Below are positions 1-10,309 of a DNA stretch of 64,000 nucleotides, in pieces. The stretch comes from Aporrectodea caliginosa (Eukaryota; Annelida; Clitellata; Crassiclitellata; Lumbricidae). The notes under the pieces are model-generated. The model ran no database searches and was not told the DNA's origin. It saw only the letters and a list, made by a program, of their open reading frames with translations. The stretch is from contig JACEVL010000094.1 of the NCBI GenBank assembly GCA_020284085.1, positions 186,001 to 250,000 on the forward strand, in the 5' to 3' direction. Within the stretch, counting starts at the first letter, position 1, and every line of letters begins with the position of its first letter. A program made the translations under genes and the position numbers.

Positions 1-165
1 ACTACAGCGCGGACACTGAACCGGAGTTTCACGCCGAAGCGCATGATCAATTGCGAGTGAAGGACTTGCCCAGGGTTCCTACGCGGCGGCTTGAGGTGGA
101 TTCGAACCCGCAACCCTCCGGCTGTAAGGCAAGGCACAGAACATGCCCCTACACCACCGCGCCCC
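1..165 (-). repeat. tRNA-derived SINE (family S1), cut by window edge
   Basis: Read on the minus strand this starts with a tRNA-like head. A box A-like segment lies at plus 145-156 and a box B-like GGGTTCGAATCC at plus 98-109. A body containing CTGGGCAAGTCCTTCACTCG follows, resembling the GGGCAAGT stretch of CORE/MIR-like SINEs. The same body recurs at 35003-35155 and 63736-63932. The head has no intact cloverleaf, so this is a retroposon and not a tRNA gene. The 3' tail lies outside the window. Confidence 0.75.
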
Positions 166-179
166 ACATTACATTACTT

Positions 180-840
180 ATTTACGAATGTAGACCAACG
201 AGTTATGAAGAGTAAGTTACAAAGAACGATGCCTAACAACAAACTGCGTCTAACGACATCTAGTGGTCTGAAATCTGAATGACTTTCCAGCTATCGTTTC
301 AGAGGGTAATAAACATTACGATCAAACCACAATAATAATTAGCAACTCTCTCATTGACTTAGCTGCTAAATGTCTTTGTCCACTAAATTACATGCACAGA
401 GTTATAGAAGCTAACCAGGTTTGGCATTAAAGTCGAATTTCTCCATTACCCGCTTGAAACAGTAACTGTTATCAGCACAAATGGCGACAATGAAATTATT
501 TCGCTACAATGAGAAGTACGCTGAAGTTTAAGAGAGTATATCCTGTCATCTAGCGAATACATTTGACGCGCTGCAGCCAATGAGATTTTAGGCTTATGCA
601 TATAATTATCAGTAGTCATTATTTCTTATGAAATTGCTAGTTATGAATTTTATTATAATAAAAGAAAAAGAAATGAAGAGACCACTGGAGAGCTGGCTCA
701 CCATAGTGCATTAAAACGTAGGCCTAAAATGCAACAATACCTGTACAACAGTTACTGTACTCCGAATAAACATAGGCTACCGTGTTTATCGTAATCTCGA
801 TAATCTATTCGCTAATCAATGTTAAGTACTGAGAACATCT
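180..840 (-). repeat. duplicated segment, inverted relative to 57095-57745
   Basis: This stretch aligns in reverse complement with 57095-57745 and with the two flanks of the Helitron (about 25020-25123 and 26386-26740). Shared landmarks include a 'taatctattcgctaa'-type segment and the 'gatgacaggatatac' stretch seen in all copies. No open frame is conserved between copies. Like the 57 kb copy, it represents the locus before the Helitron inserted. Confidence 0.65.
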
Positions 841-1194
841 TACCCATGTGCTGCAGCTGATCAGAGGCGATAAAAAAACATGGTTGCTACAACTGGGAAA
901 TCGTCTAGGACGAGAGAGATTGGAAGGGAGAGTAACTAATTGGAAAGATCGGGGTAGAATTTCTTAAACATAATACTTGGATTGAAGAGCCTTAGGATGC
1001 TATCATTATGCTTCTTGAATAAACTCCCGTCAACTTTACGGCATTTATACGATCTGCCCTACAAACCCACCAGACTTGATACACTTGATATATCTTCGCA
1101 GGTCTTTAAGTCTTCATGTTCACAGTTTCTGCAACAAAACAGTCACTAATCCGACGCCTCATAAGCCCAGCATCACGATCCAGTTGGCGGCTGA
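841..1194. other. unassigned intergenic sequence
   Basis: I see no coding pattern, repeat boundary or RNA feature here. Confidence 0.5.
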
Positions 1195-2335
1195 GCATGT
1201 TGTATGTCTGTGTTTGTCTGTCTGGATCTGCCTGTGCGTGTCTGGCCGTACGTGTTTCTGTCTGCGTCTCTGTATGCGTTTCTGTCTGTGTCTCCGTCCG
1301 TCTGCCTGTGCGTCTGTCTCTTAATTTCTATCTGTTTACCGGTGTTTGTGTGTGTGTGTGTGTGAGTTTGTCTGTCTATTATATGTAATAGCTTGTCTGT
1401 CTATCCATTTTTCTGTCTGCTTATGCATTTTGTCTGTCTGTATGTTTGTCCGTTCGTCTATATGTCTCACCGTCTGTCAGTTCGTCTGTGTATCTGTCTG
1501 TTTGTCCGTTCCTCTGTGTGTCTAGGTGTCTGTGTGTGTATGTCTGTCTGTCTGGGTAGCAATTTCATGCATCCTTTGGCTTTTTTACATACAAGGCACG
1601 CATTCTGCATGACTGTATCTGTCTCTCTGTTCCTGATTCTATCTGTTCCTCCTTTTGTCTGCCTTTGTTTCTTCCTTTAACTGCTTATCCAATATGTTCG
1701 CCTTTCTCTATGTTCGTCCTTTATCTGTCTTATTCCGTTTGTCAGTTTGTCTGTCATTCTGTTGCTTTATTTTTATGTGTGTCTGCCGTTATGTGCATTT
1801 ATTTTCATCCTTTTGTCTGTCTATCTATCTGATTGTCCATCCTTGTTTCTGTGTTTTTATGTGTCGTCCACCTTTCTTGTTTGTTTGTTCGTCTTTCCAT
1901 CCATCTCTCTGTATGTGCGTCTTACTTTCCCCATCTGTTTCTGTCTGTCTGTTTGTGCTTCCTTCTATCTGTCTAAGTTCTCTTTCTTTATTGTCTTTCT
2001 CCCTGTCTTCGTTGCTATGTATTAGCGTGACTGTGTCTATGTCTTTCTCTACATTATGTTTCTCTGTCTACATATCCTCTGAGTAGGTCTCTTGAAGAGG
2101 CGCTATATAAATTCTCGGAATGAATGAATACCCACTCTTCTGTCTCTGTCAGTGCTGCTGTTTCTCCTTCCTTCTGACTATCTTTGGCTGTCTATCCGTC
2201 CTTCTCACTTTCTCATGGTTGTATCTCTGTCCATCCAAGCGTCTGTATATGATATATCCATCCGTCTATCGGTCATGGATCTATTTTTGTCTGTATTTTT
2301 GTCTGTTTCTATGAATTTTCGAATATATCGAGCTG
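1195..2335. repeat. degenerate TCTG/TGTC tetranucleotide region
   Basis: Roughly 1.1 kb of decayed TCTG/TTTG/TCCG tetranucleotides, with short pure runs such as (GT)n near 1345. All long frames here translate to Leu-Ser-Val-Cys-rich strings that only reflect the repeat. A LINE-type 3' tail (GAGGCGCTATATAAAT followed by GAATGAATGAAT) is embedded at about 2097-2130. Confidence 0.85.
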
Positions 2336-2995
2336 AAACTAGATGAAAATATTAATGTGAAGTATAAAATTTCAGCGAATTATACAAATAATATTCCATT
2401 CAGAGAAATTTAAGCAAGTGCAATTTACGACATGCAGCTCATTTTTTAGAGGTAGGCTAAAGAACAGAATTTATGTAACATAAAATCAACAAAGACAAGA
2501 AAACAAAATATTGAGGATATATTTATGACAATCTTGATTACACATTTTAGTTTTCGTAATGATCAAACACAACGCCTAAAACTTAATCTAAGTGGAATAA
2601 GCTAATCAATTCTATTACATAATAATTTACATCATGAAAGCAACTAAAATTTCAATAGACTAAAACAGTCTCAGAAAAAATTAATGATGTAAAGATAGCT
2701 GTTCTGTTAAATAGCTAGTCCAGCAAAAGTATTTGCGAGGCAAAATTTAATATTTAACCATAAAGTTGTCAAGTAGTGGAATCCAGAAGGAAAGACTCTA
2801 CTGCGTCTTTAGTAACTATAGCATAAAATTTCATTTTGATGGCATGCAGCATTTTACAGTCTTACAATTATTATGTGAGAAAAAGGCGACAGACCTTAGA
2901 TGCTTGGTGCCCATAAGGAGAAACCTCTGGATTATCTACAACAGAATGCCTACTGTCCAAGTATTCTGAGATGAAGCGGTATAAAGTAACAATTC

Positions 2996-3054
<59 letters not shown>

Positions 3055-3137
3055 CATATCCTGGAATTCCATAGCATCTTTCCAGTATAAATCTCTAATT
3101 CCAAATGTCTTCAACTGTAATTACGTGGAATCATAAC
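2335..3137 (-). repeat. 3' flank of ZNF-A, shared with ZNF-C and ZNF-B
   Basis: Aligns with 49055-49774 (downstream of ZNF-C) and, inverted, with 30230-30775 (downstream of ZNF-B). The conserved non-coding flank shows that DNA blocks were duplicated, not spliced transcripts. It presumably includes the 3' untranslated region. A (TA)n run of about 55 bp occupies 2996-3051 in this copy only. Confidence 0.7.
2996..3051. repeat. (TA)n microsatellite
   Basis: A pure TA dinucleotide run in the 3' flank of ZNF-A. It is absent from the matching flanks of the two paralogues. Confidence 0.95.
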
Positions 3138-4592
3138 TCAGAACAGGTCAGCAGCTATATCGTCAGGTGGAGAAAATCGATGGTTAGAACAATGCTTTAG
3201 AAATTCCTTCTCTATTTCAAGCATATCGTCACATATACCACATCCAAAAGCTTTTGAGAAAGACACATTTGTACTCATAGCAGATTTGAATTTGCTACTA
3301 TACAGACATTCTCCATCTCTAATTTTCGGAAAAGGACCTGCAGCTCCAGTAGAATGTGGATGTAAGTTTGTTGAGTAACGTTCATTTTCTTTATGAAGAA
3401 CCCCTGGACTACTAAATCCAATGAAGTGATCAGACAGGTTAGCAATTACTTCACTTCCAATTTTAATATCCTGTTGCAGTGTTCCTGCGTGGAGTTTAAG
3501 CTGTTTCGCTGAAGAACTGCTCTTGTTATGAGGTTCCTTGTGCGATTGTTGCTTGTCAGTTGCATGAGTTCTTCTGTGACTCTTTAGATGTCCAATCTCT
3601 ATGAATCCTTTATTACAAGCCTCACATATGTATGGTTTTACAGCAGTATGGGTTCTCATGTGCGTTTTCAGATGACCACTCTCGATAAATGATTTCTGAC
3701 AAAACTGGCACCTGTGTGGTTTTTCGCCAGTATGGGTTCTCATGTGCCTTTTCAGATGACCACCTTCATTAAATGATTTCTTACATAGCTGGCACGTGTA
3801 TGGTTTTTCACCAGTATGGATTCTCATATGCGTTCTCAGATTAGAACGTTGAGTAAATGATTTCTTACATAGCTGGCACCTGTATGGTTTTTCGCCGGTA
3901 TGGGTTCTCATGTGCGTTTTCAGATGACCACCATGATTAAATGATTTCTGACATAGCTGGCACCTGCATGGCTTTTCACCAGTATGGGTTCTCATGTGCC
4001 TTTTCAGAGTACCACCTTCATTAAATGATTTCTTACACAGCTGGCACCTGTATGGTTTTTCATCAGTATGGGTTCTCATGTGCGTTTTCAGAGTATAATC
4101 GGCAGTAAATGATTTCTTACATAGCTGGCACCTGTGTGGTTCTTTACCAGTATGGGTTCTCATGTGCGTTTTCAGATAACCACCGTCATTAAATGATTTC
4201 TTACATAAATGGCACCTGTATGGTTTTTCACCAGTATGGGTTCTCGTGTGCTTTTTCAGATGACCACCCTGATTAAATGATTTCTTACATAGCTGGCACT
4301 TGTATGGTTTTTCACCAGTATGGGTTCTAATGTGCGTTTTCAGATAACCACCCTCATTAAATGATTTCCAACATATCTTGCACCTGTGTGGTTTTTCACC
4401 AGTATGGGTTCTCATGTGCGTTGTCAGATTACCACCGCGATTAAAAGATTTTTCACATACCCCACATCTGTATGGTTTTTCTCCAGTATGGGTTGTCATG
4501 TGCCTTTTCAGATGACCACCGTGATGAAATGATTTCTGACATAACTGGCACCTGAATGGTTTTTCACCAGTATGGGGTTTCGTATTATCCAT
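3138..4592 (-). CDS. ZNF-A: C2H2 zinc-finger protein, 12 fingers plus atypical C-terminal finger
   Basis: Single uninterrupted 484-codon frame. Residues 1-12 are a short leader, then twelve 28-residue C2H2 units (residues 13-343) of the form CX2CX12HX3H joined by TGEKP-type linkers. A Ser-rich tail of about 140 residues follows and ends in one more CX2CX12HX3H unit (residues 451-471) that lacks a linker. Tandem TGEKP-linked fingers normally bind DNA in the nucleus; the target is unknown. The framework [11 protein letters not shown]..[10 protein letters not shown] is nearly invariant, but contact positions -1, 3 and 6 vary (for example Q/H/R, R/N/T, E/Y/T, Q/N/T). No KRAB, SCAN, BTB or ZAD domain is visible. 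I start at the ATG at 4592 and not the upstream GTG, because an in-frame TAA lies at 4605-4607. A splice acceptor-like TTATTTCAG precedes the leader (exon start about 4681), so a 5' exon is likely. Paralogues are ZNF-B and ZNF-C. Confidence 0.9.
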   Translation of the reverse strand: MDNTKPHTGEKPFRCQLCQKSFHHGGHLKRHMTTHTGEKPYRCGVCEKSFNRGGNLTTHMRTHTGEKPHRCKICWKSFNEGGYLKTHIRTHTGEKPYKCQLCKKSFNQGGHLKKHTRTHTGEKPYRCHLCKKSFNDGGYLKTHMRTHTGKEPHRCQLCKKSFTADYTLKTHMRTHTDEKPYRCQLCKKSFNEGGTLKRHMRTHTGEKPCRCQLCQKSFNHGGHLKTHMRTHTGEKPYRCQLCKKSFTQRSNLRTHMRIHTGEKPYTCQLCKKSFNEGGHLKRHMRTHTGEKPHRCQFCQKSFIESGHLKTHMRTHTAVKPYICEACNKGFIEIGHLKSHRRTHATDKQQSHKEPHNKSSSSAKQLKLHAGTLQQDIKIGSEVIANLSDHFIGFSSPGVLHKENERYSTNLHPHSTGAAGPFPKIRDGECLYSSKFKSAMSTNVSFSKAFGCGICDDMLEIEKEFLKHCSNHRFSPPDDIAADLF

Positions 4593-4604
4593 CGAGATAC
4601 ACAC

Positions 4605-4667
4605 TTAATTGTTAATTTCAATGTTCTTCTCCAGTATCGGTTCTTTGACGAGCTGTGAGCTTATCAT
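4605..4667 (-). other. conserved 20-codon leader ORF of ZNF-A
   Basis: An ATG-started 20-codon frame (begins MISSQLVKE) ends in TAA and is followed in the same frame, 12 nt later, by the zinc-finger ATG. ZNF-B carries the same leader at the same spacing. Three codons differ between the two, two of them synonymously. It could be an upstream ORF that dampens translation, or a former N-terminus cut off by a stop codon. ZNF-C has a 1-nt shift here. Confidence 0.5.
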
Positions 4668-4669
4668 CT

Positions 4670-5380
4670 TCAGTATAGTTTCTGAAATAATTAACATTTG
4701 TGTTTTAAATAATTTGTATGCGCTTCCCCCATCACAAGCTTCTAGACAATGTCGAGATCTGTATATGACTATTCACAAGGATGAGTTTTGGTATGCGGTT
4801 CAAACAAATGGCATCTGTAAAAGGTTTCTGTAATTGCTGTTGTCATAGACTTTCCAACACCAGCAGTGTCCTGTTTCAAACATTACTCATTACTCCATTT
4901 AAGTTCACCTTTCAGATGCTTACTAGAAGAGTTCATGTTTCATGTATCAGTAGCAGTTCTTTTCGAGTAAGATAGGAAATTATTCACAGAGAAAAAACAT
5001 GACGAAATACTGAAGTCATCCATCCGTTGTATAATTGAACACCTTTAAGCTATTATTCAAGATATATTTATTGAAGATATAATAGTTGACAATGTCGAAA
5101 GTTGGGGTAAAACAAATCCACTGTAGTATTATTAAGATGAAAGCCTTTTCTTACAATAAGATTTTGAAGCTCTGACAGAATGTTGCTCGTCGTTTTCATA
5201 CAATTTCTAAAAATAGCAATAAAACGTCAATATTCAATTTTCATGTTTATAGAACATAATTTCATTGCAGCACAATACAGTGGAATAATGACTGTTCATT
5301 CATATACACTCAAGCATCACCATATACTCCATAGCATCACAATATCACACCCGTTCTTAAATCATTCCACTGGCTGCAAA
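4670..5380 (-). promoter_or_regulatory. conserved upstream region of ZNF-A
   Basis: Aligns with 28450-29035 (inverted) and 51290-51960. The conserved splice acceptor-like TTATTTCAG (exon start near 4681) is present in all three copies. The first exon and promoter may lie within or beyond this block, but no core promoter can be identified from sequence. Confidence 0.4.
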
Positions 5381-5480
5381 TCCTGGAGCGCATCCAATGC
5401 AAAGTCTTATCTCTAACCTACAACTCAATGCAATACTACCATACAAAGTACCTTTGCACACTCTTCACCATCCAGCCATC
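5380..5480 (+). pseudogene. LINE C-terminal relic, left part
   Basis: Corresponds to 52030-52140 and, inverted, to 28270-28330. It is the left piece of a LINE reverse-transcriptase C-terminus that continues at 6662 after an hAT insertion. The frame is decayed by indels. Recognition rests on the more open copies, which show an 'LHTAPQLR..HPLNPE' stretch like the 'APxLWNxLPxxLR' region of CR1/L2-like LINEs. Confidence 0.55.
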
Positions 5481-6669
5481 CAGTGTTTTAGTTGTCAAAA
5501 ACTAACTGGGGGGTCGAAAATTTAGCAGATTTCGAAAGTACACGATCCCAGGTCTAAATGAAATTTTAATGCTGTTAATATGAAACAACTGACGACTCAT
5601 GAGATATCTTAGTTTCTTCTTTAAATTTTTCTATGCGACATAACAAAGAAATTACATAATCATAGGGGCGTAGCCAGGAAAAAAAATTCAGAGGGGTTTA
5701 AACTTTTAAGTTTTCGGGGTTTTCCATTGGAAATGGTCGTATTTTTCTACATATTTAGTTTTTAATAACATAATGCATTTATTTGGGGGGGGGGGGTTGA
5801 ACCTGTAAAACCACCCCTAAAAACGCCCATGCATGATCACATAGACAAAACACCTGGTTTTTGGAAAGTAATTCAATAACACAAACCATAATGCATAGAT
5901 TCTTACACTATAACCGGTAGTTTACAAAAATAATTTTAGACTATGTTTTGTAATTTCTTTTTTCTTTGGTAACCAGTGGCTTTGTCCAAAGCACCATGTC
6001 TGCCAGCTTTAAGACAAGAAATAACATATTTTTCTACATTCCATGCAGTAAGAGGTGGACCATTGATGCCAAATCAACAGATCATTCACTGAATTCACCA
6101 GAAGCCTGTTTCTTCCACTAGTGTGACATAAATTCATCTGACTGAATCCTCTTTCACACTCAGCAGATGAAACAGGTAGAACTTCCAACAAAGTAATAAG
6201 TGGCTGTAATTTCTACCCAAGCATTAAACCATCGCTCTTTTTAAGCATAGACTATTCAAGCAAAACATACTCAATGCAATATGTCGTTTTCCACACACTA
6301 AAATTAATAGCCTCAACCAGAGCTATATATTACCGGTAATATATAGCTCTGGCCTCAACCATGTGCTCGAACTATAGCATAAGAGGAAAAGGAAATAAAC
6401 GTTTTACAGAAATTGGCTTTCAGCTTAATTCTGTAGACTGGTTCTCCGCTCTCAGTCACAAACCATAACATTAAAAGTAACTAATTTACTTTAAAGTAAA
6501 TTAAGGCATTGGGCTATATATTCTTTTGTACTTGATGACATAGCAACAGCCGGGGGGGTCAAGACCTAACCCCCCCAGCATCTTTTCAGTTACTTAGCTG
6601 AGGGGGTTGGAAAAAGAACTAGGGGGGTTGAACCCCCAACCCCCTGACAACTAAAACACTGCAGCCATC
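5473..6669. mobile_element. hAT-type DNA transposon with 8-bp TSD
   Basis: The element proper spans 5481-6661. It begins CAGTGTTTTAGTTGTCA and ends with the inverted copy TGACAACTAAAACACTG, flanked by perfect 8-bp duplications CAGCCATC (5473-5480 and 6662-6669). An 8-bp TSD with CAGTG termini is diagnostic of hAT. It splits the LINE relic that is intact in the ZNF-B and ZNF-C blocks, so it inserted after the block duplication. A minus-strand transposase fragment lies inside. Confidence 0.92.
5935..6191 (-). pseudogene. hAT transposase C-terminal dimerisation fragment
   Basis: The frame at 6009-6191 reads VLPVSSAECERGFSQMN followed by a RNRL-type segment. This is the hATC signature (LPxSSAxxERxFSxM) near the C-terminus of hAT transposases, where it mediates dimerisation. 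The frame stops after 60 codons; weak similarity continues past the stop. The catalytic DDE region and the BED finger are missing, so it cannot act as a transposase. It resembles the ZNF862/KIAA1586-like hAT lineage. Confidence 0.7.
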
Positions 6670-7090
6670 CCGGTCTTCCCGTTCGTCCTCATATCTCACT
6701 CTCTCCCGTCCGCAGTCACTAATCGCCTTAAGTTCTCCAACCGATCCATGTTACACACTGCACCTCAACTCCGGAAGAAACACACTCTGAACCCTGAATA
6801 TTCTAAGTTCCTCCAATAAAACCGTCAATCATTCAACGTCACCTACCTCAGGCTCTTATCATGCCACAGATTTTCCAAATTGAAGTCTTGAAGAAATCAT
6901 ACCCTGATCCATCTGATCCTCTGCCATCCAAACTTTTCTCGTCCTCAACGAAACCCGCCATAGCAGCCCTACTGCCTCCTCTCTCTGGTCTCTCTGGCAA
7001 CCAACGGACTTGGACCTGCACTGAACATTGATCTCTGGACAACCCCTCTGATGAGACGCAGCGCTCGTGAATAAACTGGTGCCTTGTGCT
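6662..7090 (+). pseudogene. LINE C-terminal relic, right part
   Basis: Continuation of the 5380-5480 relic beyond the hAT. It aligns with 52140-52540 and, inverted, with 27830-28260. Its translation shows scattered pieces of the conserved LINE RT C-terminus ('NRSxLHTAPQLR', '..SYPDPSDPLPS'). Several frameshifts are present. Confidence 0.6.
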
Positions 7091-7330
7091 TAGCCTTAGA
7101 GTAGCGCTTTAGACATTTTGAGTCTATAGCCATTAGTTAAATGACTAGTTAGTAATAATGGCGAGGCACAGTTCCAGAAATTCTTAAGATTTCTTGCTTA
7201 AACCCTTAATGTTAAGGCTATGTCTCAAAACGTAAAGGCATGATGCCTGTACTCAGAAATACACTATTCCATGAACAGACAAATAAAATCAAACCAATTA
7301 TAAATCACGCCATCTCAAATCTTCATAGCA
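7090..7330. repeat. block-duplicated upstream sequence
   Basis: Aligns with 52530-52830 and, inverted, with 27585-27830. It contains no open frame. It marks the far end of the block shared by all three ZNF copies. Confidence 0.6.
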
Positions 7331-7539
7331 GTTTCCAGAAGTAGGAAAACTAAAAGGTGGTCTGGGTCTCGATGTAAAGAAAGAATGGTATAAAGTCTCA
7401 TATTGTGCATCACACTATATAGATTGTAAATGTCGTATTCGTAATCTCAGAATTGCTACAGCACTATTCCAAAGCCATGTGCAAAGCAACAGAGCAGAGA
7501 CATTGACAATATCGCAAATGCAGAAATGGAATTGTAATT

Positions 7540-7990
7540 GTAATTGTAATCGAACATTTATATAGCGCTGCTCAAAAATCAGCAGCGCTCAGATGCTTGA
7601 GGCTTTTTAAATGTGGCTACGGAGAAAACTGGACAAGATCAACAGAAGTAACTATAAAACAAACGAGAAGGTGTTGCATCTGGTGCAAGAGAAGAGTTCA
7701 AAGGTCAACACATTAGAGAGGAGACAAATGAACTGGATTGGCCAAATCGCTCCTGAAGACAGTGCTTGAAGAAAAACCTGAAAGGTTTTTAACCCAGAAA
7801 GAAGACCAAGACATACGATGTTGGACTGGATGATGGATAAAAGAAACAGACCTGAGAGGATATAAAGAAATAAAGGAATAGGCACAAAATAGAACAGAAT
7901 GGCTTTGCCTCATTCCTTTATCTACTAAAGAGCAGAACACTGAACAATACAAAAAAGAATATGTAGCTGTTTATGAAAAAATGAGAAATA
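7540..7990 (+). pseudogene. LINE 3'-end relic (RTE/L1-like C-terminus)
   Basis: After a minus-strand LINE tail at 7540-7600 with an (AATTGT)n run, 7640-7960 translates in pieces to 'TNEKVLHLVQEK', 'LERRQMNWIGQI' and 'RRPRHTMLDWMMD'. This matches the C-terminal 'NWIGHILR...GRPRxTMLDW' region of LINE polyproteins. Stops and frameshifts interrupt it. Confidence 0.7.
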
Positions 7991-8399
7991 TTTCATGTAT
8001 GCAATTTTCTTGCATTTTCCATGTCAGGGCAGTGCAAAGTATGGCCATTTTGCTACTCCAAACTGTGATTCCACAGTTGTGGTACATAGATTAGGTTCGA
8101 GCCCAGCCCTGTTCTAATCTACAACATTTGGTGAATATGTTTGATAGAGGTCATTACAAAGCATTTTCCTCTTTGGAAAGACGTGAAAAAAGTCTAAGCT
8201 GACTCATAATGTGTTCTGACTTGATTGGCATGCCATCTGGAAGCGAAATATGTAACACATTATTGTGTTCATTTGTCTATTTACAGATCCATCTCAACTA
8301 TGAACTTATCGTCTAATTCACGAATCCCCATTTCAGTCTGCATATTGCATAATAATAACACAATACGCTCTTCTTCCTCCTATGACATCATGTGAACTG

Positions 8400-9610
8400 G
8401 AGTTAAGAGTAGCGTGACAGTATTTGTTCCTCTTGACTTATCTGCTGCTTCTGGTGGTGTGTTCATTCAATTTTCTCCACTAATAGCAACATTGTTTTGG
8501 GGTTTCTGAATTGGTTTTCACCCTAACTATGCCGATGTACTTAGTCAGCATACTTATATGGCATTTTCTACCAAGGCTTTTCTAAAACAAGGTGTTCCTC
8601 AGGGTTGCACTCTTTTGCTCTAAATGCATACCACGCCATTAGGTACATAACTTGGCAGTCAATCACTAGGGTATCATTTTTAAGTAGATGATACTTAAAT
8701 TTAAATTTCATTTGACAATTTATCTTGTAATTGTTTTTGTTCAGCTGTTGTCCACTGCTTTTGAGAAGTCGAAGTGTTGAATGGTGGCCAATAAGCTCCT
8801 CATCATTATCATTAAAATTTTAATTTCTGCTGCTGGGAATCCACTCGAGCTGAGAAACTCTGAACGATTTAAAATGTATCAAACTGGAAGAGTTGAGTTG
8901 GTGATGCTGCTCTTAGCCTCGGTGGCATTTTAACTCTACTATGTCCCTTATCAAATACGTAAGTGGTATTTTAAATTTTCACACATGCACATTCATAATT
9001 TGCACAGAATTAGGTGTCCTATGCCAGTGGATAACTGTAACTTCATTCTTACTGGCATCACCAAGTCCAATCAACAGAAGCTCCAGAGTGTTGGATCATT
9101 TTGGTTAGAGTCATATAACTAAAACATCAATGCAATTATGAACACATGAGCCCTGTTCATCAGAGCATTTCTTTCAACTTAGGTCTCAAGGCCTAATAAA
9201 CACTGAACTCTTATCGCTATCCAACAACGTCATTATAAATATTGCTATTCTGGTCAAATCTAAAACTAACCCTGTGCCAGGTGAATGAGCGTTTTCAGTT
9301 TCTGGACCTACATTTATCAATTCCCTCCATGTATCTGCTCGTTCTGCTCAGTCCGTTAAATGTTCCACTTCATGCCCTGACAAACTCACCTGCAAAATGG
9401 GTAAATATAGGTAGAAATTGGCATGCCTCTCCTACAGAGGAGTAGAATGGAGCAACAACGTAATCAATTAAGCGGAAAACTGTTGCAAATAGACAGAAAA
9501 TGACAGAATGTCTCATTTTAACTATAAGATTATTGGTAAAATTACAAAGTTGGTGGGAAGATCAGATGCCCATGAAGAGGATTAGGCACCTGATGATATA
9601 ATGTTGAGGC
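8400..9610 (+). pseudogene. decayed LINE reverse-transcriptase relic
   Basis: Short pieces in shifting frames recall RT motifs in order: 'PLDLSAA' (palm motif A region), 'FLKQGVPQGC' (motif B, usually GVPQGS), 'DDTQ'-like (motif C region), and 'DNCNFILTGITKSNQQKLQSV' (thumb, usually 'DYCNSLLYG..'). The same stretch is repeated inverted at 62390-63640, and its first part at 53820-54190. It is a dead copy carried along by block duplication. Confidence 0.6.
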
Positions 9611-9959
9611 TAAGACAGTGAAGTTGTTACAACTGCATAACCGTGGCTATCTTTCAGATTAGATTAAAAGCGACTTCTCTTCTGCTACAAAGAACATACA
9701 AAATTGGAGATACGCTATGTTTATACCTGCGTCGAAACTGAACTGACATAAAATCTCTAAACTGTCTTACAAGTACATTTTCTAGCGATAAAACAGTTTT
9801 TTTTACTTAATTAGAAGTAGGATTTGTTGCTTAAATGTAATTTGGATTGATGACAGTTATCACGGACATTGGGAGACTGCCTACCTACCAACGCAAAGTA
9901 CAGCAATGAAGACAATAAAATAATTTCACAACATATAGGCCTACTATGGTTTAACCAAA

Positions 9960-10130
9960 CTTCTGTTTCATTAACAAATTTCAGTGATGCTACTTTTATT
10001 TTCACTAAAAATATTTTCAGTGATCCAACTTCTAGTTTACTCATAAATAGTTTCACGAATCATCCAACTTCTAGTTTCAACTATGAATATTTTCATTACC
10101 AGCGTAGAGTACGGGATTGAAAACATAACA
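9960..10130 (-). repeat. 36-38 bp minisatellite (M36), minus-oriented units
   Basis: Several decayed units of the GAAGCTGGATTGATGAAAA repeat, read on the minus strand ('catccaacttctagttt'). They are followed by sequence shared with 54189-54320 in the ZNF-C block. Confidence 0.7.
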
Positions 10131-10309
10131 TAGTGTTAGTTTAGCAACGTAAGCTACGGTTCTACCAGACTTTCGACTGATCGCAACTCGGTCAGACTGA
10201 CTTCCTGGCACATCGCTATATTCAAAGTGACTATGTATACTAAGAGGTATCACTGCAACAGTAATAGGCTGAGTGATCGAAGTTAGTGAAAAGAAATCAG
10301 ACAAGGTTA

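Noticed and set aside
1076..2346. Overlapping long frames rich in Leu/Ser/Val/Cys
   Set aside because: They are translations of the TCTG tetranucleotide repeat; several frames are open at once. The same applies to frames at 18748-19333, 22429-22882, 23333-23611, 33487-33880 and 36950-37556.
4604..4604. GTG start for ZNF-A (and at 29099 for ZNF-B)
   Set aside because: A stop codon precedes it directly in frame, and an ATG lies four codons downstream in both genes.
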